Assembly: GCA_026706025.1 (NCBI GenBank) | Contig: JAPOZO010000093.1 | Coordinates: 45,286-109,285, forward strand | Length of the DNA stretch: 64,000 nucleotides | DNA from: Candidatus Poribacteria bacterium | GTDB lineage: Bacteria; Poribacteria; WGA-4E; WGA-3G | Direction: 5' to 3' | In this document: one piece after another, positions 53,333 to 61,860 of the stretch | How the letters are laid out: each line of letters begins with the position of its first letter | How positions within the stretch are numbered: the stretch's first letter is position 1 | Notes under the pieces: generated by a model | Database searches by the model: none | What the model was told of the DNA's origin: nothing | The model's input: only the letters and a program-made list of their open reading frames with translations | Made by a program: the position numbers and the translations under genes

Positions 53333-54436
53333 TTAATTAAACTCGCTTAACGTAACAAGTGTGAGTATATCTTGCTCGAGTGTTTGTTGAACCGTTCTAA
53401 CTGCATCAATTGCAGTTTGGACAGCACCGCGATTTGCTGTAATCGAATCGCGGAAGGGGTCCGGAATCGCACCAATAGCATCAATCCCTGCTTGTACCTC
53501 TTGCTGGAAACGAGCGTCTAACGCTGCATCGTGACCGTTTACGAATCCGTCGAGACCTTTTCTATAGACGTTCTGAATCCCACGGATATTGTTCTGGAAA
53601 TCCGCGATGGAGTTGAAACTAAACTGAGATTCAACAAGGGTTGTGTCAGATTCGTTGTAAGGGTCAGATATTTTACCGTTCGCGACTTCATCTGCGATGA
53701 CAATCATGCCGTTAACGATTTCTTGAACCGCTGCGCTCTGTGAGGGATAAACGTCACTACCCGTGCCGGCCTGTGAAACTTTACTGGCGAAGTTTTCACC
53801 GTCTGATGCCCACGCTGACCGAAGTTGGGAGGTACTCGCCTTGAGATTCTCTGCCGTCGAAAGGAGGTACTCCAGTTCACGATCAGTTATATCCGCCGCT
53901 TTGCGTTGGTTCCCTTCACGGAACAACAGGAATTCAATTGTGTGAAAACCTTTCTGTGTATCTTCTAATCCACCGACAAAATCCACTGTTAAGGAATCGC
54001 CACTGTCCAGAACGGATTGTAGATTGACATGATCAACGGGCCAGCTATCCAGTGCTGGATCAAGACCTTGCGTATCTACGGGGCCGAACAGAAATGCTTC
54101 GCTCTGTTCCCAAGGTATTCGAGCCGCCACCCATGCTTGTTGTGCTTTTTCGAGATTCCCTTGCGAGGTATCGCCTTGCAGTGCTTTAACAGCAGATAAA
54201 AGGGCACCCGCTTTATTATCCAGATCGGTATAGGTGGGTACCACGATGCTATTCGCAAAATCGTTGAGCATCGTGGTAGCATCAAAGGCTTCAGCGTGGT
54301 CGTGATCGTCATGCTCATCTGTTTCGTCACTTCCGCATCCGACAACAAAAGCGGATGCAAGTAGCAAACAACACAGTAGTGTCCAATGAAAGCAAGCCTT
54401 TAGCAACTTGCGAGATTCTAATGTATAGAGTTTCAT
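53333..54436 (-). CDS. Imelysin-family iron-regulated lipoprotein
   Basis: The 367-residue protein begins at ATG 54436 (GGAGGTTTCT upstream). The lipoprotein Cys is in FVVGCGSDE, followed by a His/Asp-rich stretch (DEHDDHDHAEAF) that may bind metal. The imelysin fold is marked by WVAARIPWEQSEAFLFGPVD and KGFHTIEFLLF, containing the GxHxxE motif. Imelysins are iron-regulated surface or periplasmic proteins without demonstrated peptidase activity in most cases. It is followed by the DHOR cytochrome gene. Confidence 0.87.
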   Translation of the reverse strand: MKLYTLESRKLLKACFHWTLLCCLLLASAFVVGCGSDETDEHDDHDHAEAFDATTMLNDFANSIVVPTYTDLDNKAGALLSAVKALQGDTSQGNLEKAQQAWVAARIPWEQSEAFLFGPVDTQGLDPALDSWPVDHVNLQSVLDSGDSLTVDFVGGLEDTQKGFHTIEFLLFREGNQRKAADITDRELEYLLSTAENLKASTSQLRSAWASDGENFASKVSQAGTGSDVYPSQSAAVQEIVNGMIVIADEVANGKISDPYNESDTTLVESQFSFNSIADFQNNIRGIQNVYRKGLDGFVNGHDAALDARFQQEVQAGIDAIGAIPDPFRDSITANRGAVQTAIDAVRTVQQTLEQDILTLVTLSEFN

Positions 54437-54454
54437 AGAAACCTCCATTGAATG

Positions 54455-54590
54455 GTTATTAGTTATCAGTTGTCAGAGGAAATAGTTATCAGTTTTCAGT
54501 TAAGAGGGTTCTTGTGGCAGTTAAGGTAACTGTTCAAGTAACAGCAACCTCTTTAACTGACGACTGAAGACTGAAAACTGAAAACTCTTA
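54455..54590. repeat. Octamer repeats with inverted second half
   Basis: TTATTAGTTATCAGTTGTCAG and ATAGTTATCAGTTTTCAGTT at 54455-54500 are followed by the inverse ACTGAAGACTGAAAACTGAA at 54562-54585, forming a large potential hairpin between the imelysin and porin-like genes. Confidence 0.7.
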
Positions 54591-55838
54591 TCAATATTGA
54601 AAACCGAAACCGAGCGAAAAGGTATTTTCTCGGTTTTTATCTTCTGCCGCTAACCGTCGGAGGGAGTAATGGCTCTTGAAAACCATCTTTGGATGGACGT
54701 GGTAGTTAATCCCAAAAGTCCATGTAGTTCTTTCCCACCGCGGATTGTCGAAGATAATTCCCGCGACACTCGCCATCGTATCGTAATAATCGTAACGCGC
54801 GAAAACATCTAAAACCGTGTCAGGCGATGTATCCTTTTGGTCCTGATGTTCCGGTTTATTGTTTGGTTGTCTGAAAAATGATAAGACATCGTAGCCAGCT
54901 TCAATATAGTACCCTAAGGCTGAGCTGCCTATCGGTGTCCGTTTTACATTAAGGTTATTAGAGAGGGTCCGGTTGACTCTGGAGAGTTGATCAGCGTTTT
55001 CGAGTGCTCCCCAAAGGAACAACCCACGCACCTTCACTGCATCCATCTCGTAAAATCCGTGAAGGCTGACAATGCCGACGTGCGCATCAAAATCCACATC
55101 GGGTTTTGGTCGGTTCGCCGCGGTGTCTCCGTAGTAACCAGAGATACCGAGGGTTGCGTTTTCGTTAAACGCATAATCGATCCGTCCAACGAACGCCGGT
55201 GCCTCAGCATTTACAGTTTCGAACCGCAGTTGGTGTCCGCGAACGATCCAGTGCCGTGAACTGAAACCGGTTGAATCCAATCCGTTGACGATTTGCGCTT
55301 GGTATTTCAACGGACCGAGCGCACCGAAAAGTTCGACACCGGTTTCGTGCCAGATAGTTGGGATGATATGTGCCTCCGCTTCGGGACGCGTTGTTGTAAA
55401 GTAGTGTTGTGGTCGGTGCCGTTTGGCAACAAGTCCGACTGGAACGATGATGTGTCCAACGCGGAGGTTGAAGGATGGTTGGAAAGAGAAGACAGCAGCG
55501 AGTTTTTCGACGATCACTTTACCGCCTTTTTCAATCTCTGTCTCAAATTCTCCAAACTCTTCAAATTTGTCGAATTCCATAGTGCTGCCGGTGCCACCGT
55601 GCTCAAACTCAAGTTCTGATTCGAGTCGGATAGTATCGTTGATACGATATTTCGGTGCAATGACAAAACGTTCTATGTCAATAGCGGCACGCCTCCCTGG
55701 GTCGAGTTCCCAATCGAAATGGGAGTAGTGGATCACTCCGTATCCAGAGACAGAGAATGGATTTGATTCAGCAACAGCCCCAATATTTAGCAAGATAAAC
55801 AGTCCCCAAATGACGGGGAAAATTAGTTGTTTCTTCAT
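54591..55838 (-). CDS. Outer-membrane porin-like protein of the iron island
   Basis: The 415-residue protein begins at ATG 55838 with a signal peptide (QLIFPVIWGLFILLNIGAVA). The mature part has alternating strands with aromatic ends (FSVSGYGVIHYSHFDWE; RIDYAFNENATLGISGYYG; TFGINYHVHPKMVFKSHYSL) and terminal Phe-Gln-Tyr, as in phosphate-selective porin-type barrels. Its place behind two Fur-like boxes and before imelysin suggests an iron-regulated outer-membrane channel. Confidence 0.75.
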   Translation of the reverse strand: MKKQLIFPVIWGLFILLNIGAVAESNPFSVSGYGVIHYSHFDWELDPGRRAAIDIERFVIAPKYRINDTIRLESELEFEHGGTGSTMEFDKFEEFGEFETEIEKGGKVIVEKLAAVFSFQPSFNLRVGHIIVPVGLVAKRHRPQHYFTTTRPEAEAHIIPTIWHETGVELFGALGPLKYQAQIVNGLDSTGFSSRHWIVRGHQLRFETVNAEAPAFVGRIDYAFNENATLGISGYYGDTAANRPKPDVDFDAHVGIVSLHGFYEMDAVKVRGLFLWGALENADQLSRVNRTLSNNLNVKRTPIGSSALGYYIEAGYDVLSFFRQPNNKPEHQDQKDTSPDTVLDVFARYDYYDTMASVAGIIFDNPRWERTTWTFGINYHVHPKMVFKSHYSLRRLAAEDKNRENTFSLGFGFQY

Positions 55839-55853
55839 AGACACCATCTTAAA

Positions 55854-55880
55854 AATGATATTGAGACTCATTATCATTTT
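55854..55880. promoter_or_regulatory. 27-bp Fur-box-like palindrome before the porin-like gene
   Basis: AAATGATATTGAG, central A, then CTCATTATCATTT gives 13-base arms with one mismatch, ending 16 bases before the start codon. Confidence 0.75.
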
Positions 55881-55937
55881 TAGTTATTCGGGTGAAGTGA
55901 AAACTCAAACATTTACCAGAGAGTGCACCTTAAAAAT

Positions 55938-55958
55938 TGATAACGAATCTCATTATCC
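55938..55958. promoter_or_regulatory. Second Fur-box-like site before the porin-like gene
   Basis: TGATAACGAATCTCATTATC is a degenerate copy of the same palindrome, 60-80 bases further upstream. Confidence 0.6.
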
Positions 55959-56097
55959 TTTAATTATACCCAGAATTCTCGCGAATGTCAAAAAAAACCG
56001 CGATAAATTTGTAGATAATCGTCCGAATTGCTTTAATTATACTCACAATTTTCATAGATGTCAAAAAAAATCTGCAAAAAATGTGAGAATCTCTTAA

Positions 56098-56294
56098 CTG
56101 AACTGTGATTTCTGTGATTTTTGTGATAATATCTCTGAGGAAAAATAAGATGCTGATTGTGGGGTTGAAATTTTTACAGAGAAGGCGTTCCTGTGGAACT
56201 GATCAGTCGTCAGAACTGGGTTTTCAGTATTCAGTTGCTTGTGATGGGTGCTCTTATCATGGGGATCATAGCAATCAGAGAAATCACAGTTCAG
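56098..56294. mobile_element. MITE-like repeat, copy 2 (197 bp)
   Basis: Same unit as 11440-11647: CTGAACTGTGATTTCTGTGA at the left end, AGAAATCACAGTTCAG at the right, and the same interior (AAGATGCTGATTGTGGGGTTG; AGTTGCTTGTGATGGG). Confidence 0.75.
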
Positions 56295-56351
56295 AACGCA
56301 ACAATGGCAGGCGTGTGTCCGTTTAAAGAAAATATTTTCTGTGTCATTTTT

Positions 56352-56825
56352 TTAATCTTTTGCCTCTAACAACCTACGCATTGCCGCTTGAAATAGAGCT
56401 TTACCTTGGTTTCCAAACGGTCCTGGATTGGATAGGTTTTCTGGGAATTCCGAGAACAACTTCGCTTCACTGACTTCGTTAAGGTCCAACGGACTCCCTA
56501 ATTCTTTGATCTCCCCTAAATAGACAACCCCCCAATATTCGAGGTTGTACATGAAGCAGTGGATGTAGCAGAGAACTTCCAGATTTTCCAGCGTCGCACC
56601 CGTCTCTTCCAAGAGTTCACGGTGTGCGGTTTCTTCTGCTGTTTCCGCGGGTTCGGTACGTCCACCGGGTATCACCCAGAAGTTATTGTCGCGCCATTTG
56701 CAGAAGAGTATTTGGTTTTGTTGATATGCAACGCAGTTGACAAATTCAATTTTTCCTACATCTTCTGGTGGATCGCCAAAGTGGAGAAACATGTGTCCGT
56801 CTTGTTCTTCAATCTTTTGGATCAA
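56352..56825 (-). CDS. NUDIX hydrolase
   Basis: The 157-residue protein carries an intact Nudix box (GGRTEPAETAEETAHRELLEETGA: G, five residues, E, seven residues, REL-EE-GA) at about residues 51-74, following FWVIPG. Members hydrolyse nucleoside diphosphates linked to another group; the substrate here is not predictable. The start region (MIQKIEEQDGHMFLHFGDPP) is uncertain. It stands alone. Confidence 0.9.
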   Translation of the reverse strand: MIQKIEEQDGHMFLHFGDPPEDVGKIEFVNCVAYQQNQILFCKWRDNNFWVIPGGRTEPAETAEETAHRELLEETGATLENLEVLCYIHCFMYNLEYWGVVYLGEIKELGSPLDLNEVSEAKLFSEFPENLSNPGPFGNQGKALFQAAMRRLLEAKD

Positions 56826-56906
56826 TGTGTGCGCTCCTAATGGTTCGGTTCTTTTTTTCTTGGGGATTAAGGTTAAATTAATTCGGTAATTTTTTGACGA
56901 AGCCCA

Positions 56907-56932
56907 GAGCGGTTAGGAAACCGCTCCTACCG
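56907..56932. repeat. GTAG-REP hairpin (GCGGTT type)
   Basis: AGCGGTTAGGAAACCGCTCC followed by TACC; the other strand starts GTAGGAGCGGTTTC. A related GGTTCGGTTGGGAAACCGAA hairpin lies at about 11749. Confidence 0.7.
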
Positions 56933-56955
56933 CCTGAGGATTACCAATTTCTATT

Positions 56956-57468
56956 TTACTGTTTTTCCCAGATTTGTACGTTATGTCCCGGCAAATCGAA
57001 AGGGTATTCGCCGTACGCAAGGGTTGGTAACCCATTATCATCAACCGTGACGACAACATAGAGTCGATGCGGAGAGACACTTGTGTCCACGCGTTCAAGG
57101 AACTGCCACTGGTCACCACTGGCGGTCGTTACCCGTATCTTTGTCCAGAGGATACCTTCTCCATCTGTGTATGTGCCATCCGATATTTGGATGCTATGCG
57201 GATCATCTGGCGGTAAGGTGAAACTTTCGCCGATTGTAGAGGTTGAGTTTAAATGCGTGTGCGATACAAGCACCCATGTCCCCGGGACAGGTACCTCAAC
57301 GCTGTTCTGATCGACGACCCAAACATGGTCGCGTACGGGAACATCTGTTTCAGAAATCTCGGATTCTATTATTTCGTGAACACGCTCGCAAGCGGAAAGT
57401 CCAATAACAAATGCCGTAATCGTCAATATGAATGTGAGTTTTGTGATGTGTCTGTTTTTGATGTTCAT
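56956..57468 (-). CDS. Lipoprotein of unknown function
   Basis: The 170-residue protein has a lipoprotein signal (TITAFVIGLSACERV). The mature region is beta-rich: DHVWVVDQNSVEVPVPGTWVLVSHTH, QISDGTYTDGEGILWTKIRV, QWQFLERVDTSV. The VPVPGTWVLVSHTHL segment is hydrophobic but likely beta. AAAGGAAT precedes the ATG. No family is recognised. Confidence 0.65.
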   Translation of the reverse strand: MNIKNRHITKLTFILTITAFVIGLSACERVHEIIESEISETDVPVRDHVWVVDQNSVEVPVPGTWVLVSHTHLNSTSTIGESFTLPPDDPHSIQISDGTYTDGEGILWTKIRVTTASGDQWQFLERVDTSVSPHRLYVVVTVDDNGLPTLAYGEYPFDLPGHNVQIWEKQ

Positions 57469-57544
57469 GGTGGATTCCTTTAGAAAAAATTGGATTAGAA
57501 AATCAAACGCTTGTATAGACCGCGGAAAAATCGCTGTTTAAGAC

Positions 57545-58276
57545 TTAGGAGTTGTAAAAATCGTAGAATGTCTCAATAGAACATTCGGGGCGTAGCACTT
57601 GGTACGGAAAGCATTGGAGGCAGCCTTCAACAGTTTTCTGCGCTTTGAGACACGCCAAAAATTGTGCAGCGGCGGGTTGCCGAACGGATCCGTGTCGGGC
57701 AACAAATTGACCCCACAACGCCCAGAATGTGGTTTCATAACCGACCGGTTTCGCTGTTTTGATATAGTCCGGTGGGAAGAGTCTCAGGTAGGCTGGGATG
57801 TTATAGAGCCACGAACCACCGCGCACCGTTTCTACATCGGGATGGCTGGCTTGGATGTATTCAAACATCACTGACAACTCCGACTTTCGGAGTGCCATTC
57901 TTTCCTTGCTCAATGCACCATGTTCAGAAGTCTCACGATTTTCAAAGTGGAGCCGGAGTTTTTTTGTGCCGCGCCATGGGTAGACATAGGAGAAACACCC
58001 AAAAAATCGCCTTTCATCAGAAGCATCTGGCTCCGCAGTTGTGCGTTGAAGATAGAAGGTATATGTCCAATCTTCGGAGTTATCGGACGCGCAAAGACCT
58101 TCGATGAATTCATCCCAGAGTGGATTCGGAAGGTCATGAGAGACTCGCAAGTTGAACAAGGTTCGCAATATTGTATAGTCGATGAGTACGTCTGCCAGTG
58201 CTTGATTGGAGACTTCGGCGATTTTCTGAGCGAATCTAACTTGCATGACCAAGAATTCCTTTGCGTATTGTATCAA
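57545..58276 (-). CDS. Hypothetical protein, unrecognised
   Basis: The 243-residue soluble protein has no motif I can name. It starts at TTG 58276 behind AGGAGAATCC, reads WDEFIEGLCASDNSEDWTYTF and GGSWLYNIPAYLRLFPPDYIKT, and ends AQKTVEGCLQCFPYQVLRPE. The GGSWLYN... LFPPDY part looks like a conserved active-site region in acetyltransferase-like or nucleotidyltransferase-like proteins, but the evidence is not enough to say. It is followed upstream by a VOC gene on the same strand. Confidence 0.6.
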   Translation of the reverse strand: MIQYAKEFLVMQVRFAQKIAEVSNQALADVLIDYTILRTLFNLRVSHDLPNPLWDEFIEGLCASDNSEDWTYTFYLQRTTAEPDASDERRFFGCFSYVYPWRGTKKLRLHFENRETSEHGALSKERMALRKSELSVMFEYIQASHPDVETVRGGSWLYNIPAYLRLFPPDYIKTAKPVGYETTFWALWGQFVARHGSVRQPAAAQFLACLKAQKTVEGCLQCFPYQVLRPECSIETFYDFYNS

Positions 58277-58308
58277 CGGATTCTCCTATATTGTTCCTGA
58301 TCGACATC

Positions 58309-58674
58309 TCAACCGACTGTTCCATCCTTTCGCTGATGGAGGATCACACGATTGCCATCAGGGTCTTCAATAATCGCCCAAAAACATACAGCGGATTCAC
58401 CCAAAGGCGAATGGGCATGAATTCCGGCTTGTTCTAATTCTTCTAAGGCAGCTTTCACGTCCTTGACAGCAAGCGCGACCGTTCCCCCACCGGGCTGTAT
58501 AAAATCGTAACCCTGTCCTAATACGAGTGTGCCCGGATTTATCTCAAATTCTGCCCATGTGCCTCCATGTACCAAACACGCCAGTGGCATCCCAAGTAGA
58601 TCACGATAAAAGGTGAGCGATTTCTGCATATCGCTCACCGCAAAGAAAGTAAAGTCGATTCCGAGTACATTCAT
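58309..58674 (-). CDS. VOC-family (glyoxalase-like) protein
   Basis: The 121-residue protein shows the vicinal-oxygen-chelate pattern: FTFFAVSDMQKSLTFYRDLLGMPL at the N-terminus and a second half with VALAVKDVKAALEELEQAGI and VCFWAIIEDPDGNRVILHQ. Metal-binding residues typical of dioxygenases and glyoxalases are not all evident, so the activity is open. It lies 33 bases upstream of the hypothetical gene at 57545 and may be cotranscribed with it. Confidence 0.85.
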   Translation of the reverse strand: MNVLGIDFTFFAVSDMQKSLTFYRDLLGMPLACLVHGGTWAEFEINPGTLVLGQGYDFIQPGGGTVALAVKDVKAALEELEQAGIHAHSPLGESAVCFWAIIEDPDGNRVILHQRKDGTVG

Positions 58675-58710
58675 GGTTACTATCTCCGCAACATCAACCC
58701 AAATGTTGCG

Positions 58711-59715
58711 CTAAGCAGCAAGGATTTGGATCGGATACTCAAGGAGATGGGACAGAGCGTACTCGTCGGACGGTGGCTGGTACTCACCATCGTATTCGGG
58801 GGCTGTCCAGAAAGTCTGCCAATCCGTGGCTTGATCCCGCCCGATGTAAAGCGTCTTTCCAATAACTGCCCACGCTGTTCCATCGGATGTGAAAGTAATA
58901 CAGCCCGTGCTAATCCGATCGGTGGATTCTGTGAGTTGATCGTTGAGTTGTGTCCACGTTGAGCCGCCGTTCTCCGAACGACAGAGCCAAGCCCCACCAC
59001 CTCTCGGTCCGTTTTGAACTGTGGCGATCAGTAGGTCTGGGTTTGCTGGATGTACAGCGATAGCGGTGCCGTAGCGACGCGGTAAACCTTCGATCCGATT
59101 TGCCCACGAGTTCCCGCGGTCTCTACTGACATAAACACCGTTTTGCGTGTTCGCATAAACTCGATTATCGTCTGCAGGACACGTAGCGACCTGATGGACA
59201 TCTTTATGAAGTTCCGGCGTGACGGGTTCCCAAGAAATCCCTTCATCGTTGGAACGCATGATACTTCCGACATGGATATCTGCGTAACAAAAACCGTCTT
59301 GGGTTTTGGCAAGCGTCCGTACGGCGGGTGGGCCGCCCCACGGCGTGTACCAATCTTTTCGACATTCTAATTCATCAAAGGCGACGACCCGTTCAGCGGG
59401 TCCCTCTTCTCCAACGAGGCGATAGACATAAGCCCCCTCATCCGTTCCAATGAGCAGCGTCAACGGATCCTCACGCACAACGAGCAACGAAGCGATTGGG
59501 TCCTCTATACCTGTTGGAATTCGTTTTTCACCACCTTCCGATAAAATCAGTAGCGTTCCATCCGACAAGGCGGACACCAAGGCTTGACCGTTTGAGAGTG
59601 AAACCATTGCGCCATGGGGAGCCATTTGATGATCTGTGCCTTTATAGACTACGGTGGGTTCACTATTTCCATCGTCTCCAACGGTATAGATAGCATTGTA
59701 AGTGGCAATAAACAT
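58711..59715 (-). CDS. BNR/sialidase-like beta-propeller protein
   Basis: The 334-residue protein starts at ATG 59715 behind AAAGGAGG. It has repeated Asp-box-type motifs (SNDEGISWEPV, SRDRGNSWANR, SENGGSTWTQL), so it should fold as a beta propeller like sialidase-related or photosynthesis-system assembly (YCF48-like) proteins. No signal peptide is evident, so it may be cytoplasmic. Catalytic residues of sialidases are not visible. Confidence 0.82.
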   Translation of the reverse strand: MFIATYNAIYTVGDDGNSEPTVVYKGTDHQMAPHGAMVSLSNGQALVSALSDGTLLILSEGGEKRIPTGIEDPIASLLVVREDPLTLLIGTDEGAYVYRLVGEEGPAERVVAFDELECRKDWYTPWGGPPAVRTLAKTQDGFCYADIHVGSIMRSNDEGISWEPVTPELHKDVHQVATCPADDNRVYANTQNGVYVSRDRGNSWANRIEGLPRRYGTAIAVHPANPDLLIATVQNGPRGGGAWLCRSENGGSTWTQLNDQLTESTDRISTGCITFTSDGTAWAVIGKTLYIGRDQATDWQTFWTAPEYDGEYQPPSDEYALSHLLEYPIQILAA

Positions 59716-59748
59716 GATGTTCCCTCCTTTTAATGGTTCTCCTATATT

Positions 59749-59880
59749 AACCCAAGTCGCTACGGACAAAATTTAGGCAACGAGGCTGATTATCCATGGC
59801 ATTTCATAGCGTCCATTGTTAGTTTGCGGATGCAAAAGCACAGACTAACAGTCTATGCTACAAAGATGGCAACTTGCGTT
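59749..59880. mobile_element. Small TIR element, copy C (132 bp)
   Basis: AACCCAAGTCGCTAC at the left and GGCAACTTGCGTT at the right form terminal inverted repeats, and ATATT flanks both sides as a 5-bp target duplication (59744-59748 and 59881-59885). A GTAG-REP hairpin (AGACTAACAGTCTATGCTAC) lies inside, near 59841. Confidence 0.8.
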
Positions 59881-59897
59881 ATATTATAACTGGTGTG

Positions 59898-60293
59898 TCA
59901 ATCGAATTTATCGACAAGGCGATAGTATTTCCATAGGTCGCCAGATTTATACGTTTCAACTTTGTCTGGTGTTATCTCATCCTCGGTTACAGCAATCTGC
60001 CAGGGATCAATGTAGATTTTCTTGTCGTCTGAAATTTTTGTGAGGTTTACAAAATAGATATAAATCGCCTCATCTGGCGCAAACTGATCGGGATTGTCAA
60101 AGGAGATGAGCCGTTTTGTCATATCTATATTAGAAGTTCCGGGTGGACGTGCAGCGGAAGCCAATGCGAAGAGAAAGTCCGGCGTGAGATAGATTGCTTC
60201 CAAGGCTTCTTCGGGCGGTCTTCCGGGTGGTGCGTGCGCCTTCCGTTTTTTCAGTTTGGAAAACGACTGCTTACTTCCGTGATATAAATACAT
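59898..60293 (-). CDS. Small protein with ADP-ribosyltransferase-like N-terminal pattern
   Basis: The 131-residue protein starts at ATG 60293 behind GGAG. It begins MYLYHGSKQSFSKLKKRKAHAP and then reads AIYLTPDFLFALASAARP, a pattern similar to small ART-fold proteins in which YHGS and a following (V/I)Y-T-D segment line the nucleotide pocket. The family is a guess from this pattern. A late DPWQIAVTEDEITPDKVETYKSGDLWKYYRLVD segment is conserved in similar hypothetical proteins. No partner gene is adjacent. Confidence 0.55.
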   Translation of the reverse strand: MYLYHGSKQSFSKLKKRKAHAPPGRPPEEALEAIYLTPDFLFALASAARPPGTSNIDMTKRLISFDNPDQFAPDEAIYIYFVNLTKISDDKKIYIDPWQIAVTEDEITPDKVETYKSGDLWKYYRLVDKFD

Positions 60294-60556
60294 TTTTATC
60301 TCCATGCGTCTGCTGGATATCTTACTGAAGTGTTAGGTTTGCTATGTGGGATATTATACTTTAACCGTATCACTTTGTCCACCTTTTCTGTAGAGACTTT
60401 CCATTAAAAGATTGTCACAGCGTATATAAGTTGCTATAATAATCATGTCTGGCGGAGGTGCTTTTTTGTGTTTTGTGTGATATAAACACTTTATCTGGAG
60501 ATGCTTTGGCGATTGAGATAGAATGTCTCTTTCTTCGCACGAATACGTGAGAAAAA

Positions 60557-61753
60557 ATGAATAAAAGACAAGCCCTTTTAGGTTTTATGCTCATTGTGAT
60601 GGTAACACAGCGATGGGCTCTGTTTGCACAAGAGATTTCCCCGGTGTTCGAGCCAATCCACCCGTATCTGGCGACCCCTGCCCCCGGTCATATTTATGAA
60701 ATTCCTGTCGTCATCATGAGGTTTTTACCGACGGCAGATGGAAAAAATTTAGATGTCTCCATGGCAGCGGATTATCGGAGCCTCGGTGAGATTTCCTTGG
60801 AGGCACTGAAGGAAAGAATTGATGTTTTTGACAAGCGCATTAAGTTTATGCTCGAGGAAGGCAGTCGATTTAGAGGCTATAAAACGCCTTCGGCCGCGCC
60901 ATCGATAGGTTATCGGGTGGTAGCATATATTACGGTTTATGAACAAACACCTCGCGGTCCTGTTATTGGAGAGGTAAATGGATTCCCTATCTATGCGCCT
61001 GATTTTTATCAGATATTCGAGAGATTCGATATGGCACATTATGTCAACAGCTTAGGTGTCAAAGAGATTTGGGTATGGATGGGCGGAGTTTCGCCTGATT
61101 TTCCGAGTTATGATCCAAGGCTCCATAAGCCTGAAAATTTCAGAAATTGGTGGGAATCCAACATGTCAAGTCCTCTGACTGGTGACATTTCCAACAGCAA
61201 CCGGGATAACACTGATTTACCTGTGTATAATTCAACCTATACGGTTTATGGACAAAATTTCAGGCGGACCCAAGCGGAAGCCGTTCATAACCATGGACAT
61301 CAATTGGAAGCGATATTGAGCCATGTCAATCATTTACAGCACGGTAATACAAACCTTTTTTGGAAAAAATTTGTCGGTCAAGACGAAAATGAAGATTTCA
61401 TCACAGGGCGTGTGGGCTGGACACACATGCCCCCGAATACAACCAAACACTACGATACCCAAAGCTCCGCACATGTCGAGAGTGATATTGAAGATTGGAC
61501 CCCTGATAATAACGGTTCAAAGAAAGTGGTTAATGTTGATACTTGGGGAAATTTGACCTATCAGTGGCCCGACGCGAACCTTGCTAAGATTCCGCAACGT
61601 GTGGAGTCACAATGGTATATCTACTGGATGCAGAATATGCCCGGGCATGGAAATCAGATTCGATACGGAGAGAAAACCATGACAAATTGGTGGGTGTTCA
61701 CCGGGGATTGGGATATGGCTATTTCGTCCAAACTGGGGCTTACCTCCAAGTAA
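60557..61753 (+). CDS. Secreted protein with HxxxH-type segment, unrecognised
   Basis: The 398-residue protein has a signal peptide (LLGFMLIVMVTQRWALFA). I do not recognise a family. Notable segments are DMAHYVNSLGVKEIWVWMGGVSPDFPSYDP near 155-183 and AEAVHNHGHQLEAILSHVNHL near 237-258, with four His and one Glu in a possible metal site. The C-terminus is Trp-rich (ESQWYIYWMQNMPGHGN). It could be a metal-dependent hydrolase, but the segment does not match a named zincin motif exactly. Upstream 250 bases hold no gene. Confidence 0.65.
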   Translation: MNKRQALLGFMLIVMVTQRWALFAQEISPVFEPIHPYLATPAPGHIYEIPVVIMRFLPTADGKNLDVSMAADYRSLGEISLEALKERIDVFDKRIKFMLEEGSRFRGYKTPSAAPSIGYRVVAYITVYEQTPRGPVIGEVNGFPIYAPDFYQIFERFDMAHYVNSLGVKEIWVWMGGVSPDFPSYDPRLHKPENFRNWWESNMSSPLTGDISNSNRDNTDLPVYNSTYTVYGQNFRRTQAEAVHNHGHQLEAILSHVNHLQHGNTNLFWKKFVGQDENEDFITGRVGWTHMPPNTTKHYDTQSSAHVESDIEDWTPDNNGSKKVVNVDTWGNLTYQWPDANLAKIPQRVESQWYIYWMQNMPGHGNQIRYGEKTMTNWWVFTGDWDMAISSKLGLTSK

Positions 61754-61860
61754 TGCGTGAGCCGTGTCAACCGCTTTCATAACTATAAGAAACGATAACT
61801 ATTGGCGCGGAAGATTGCAAGCCAGAAGCGAAAAATAACACTTATCTGGTTACTACGATT

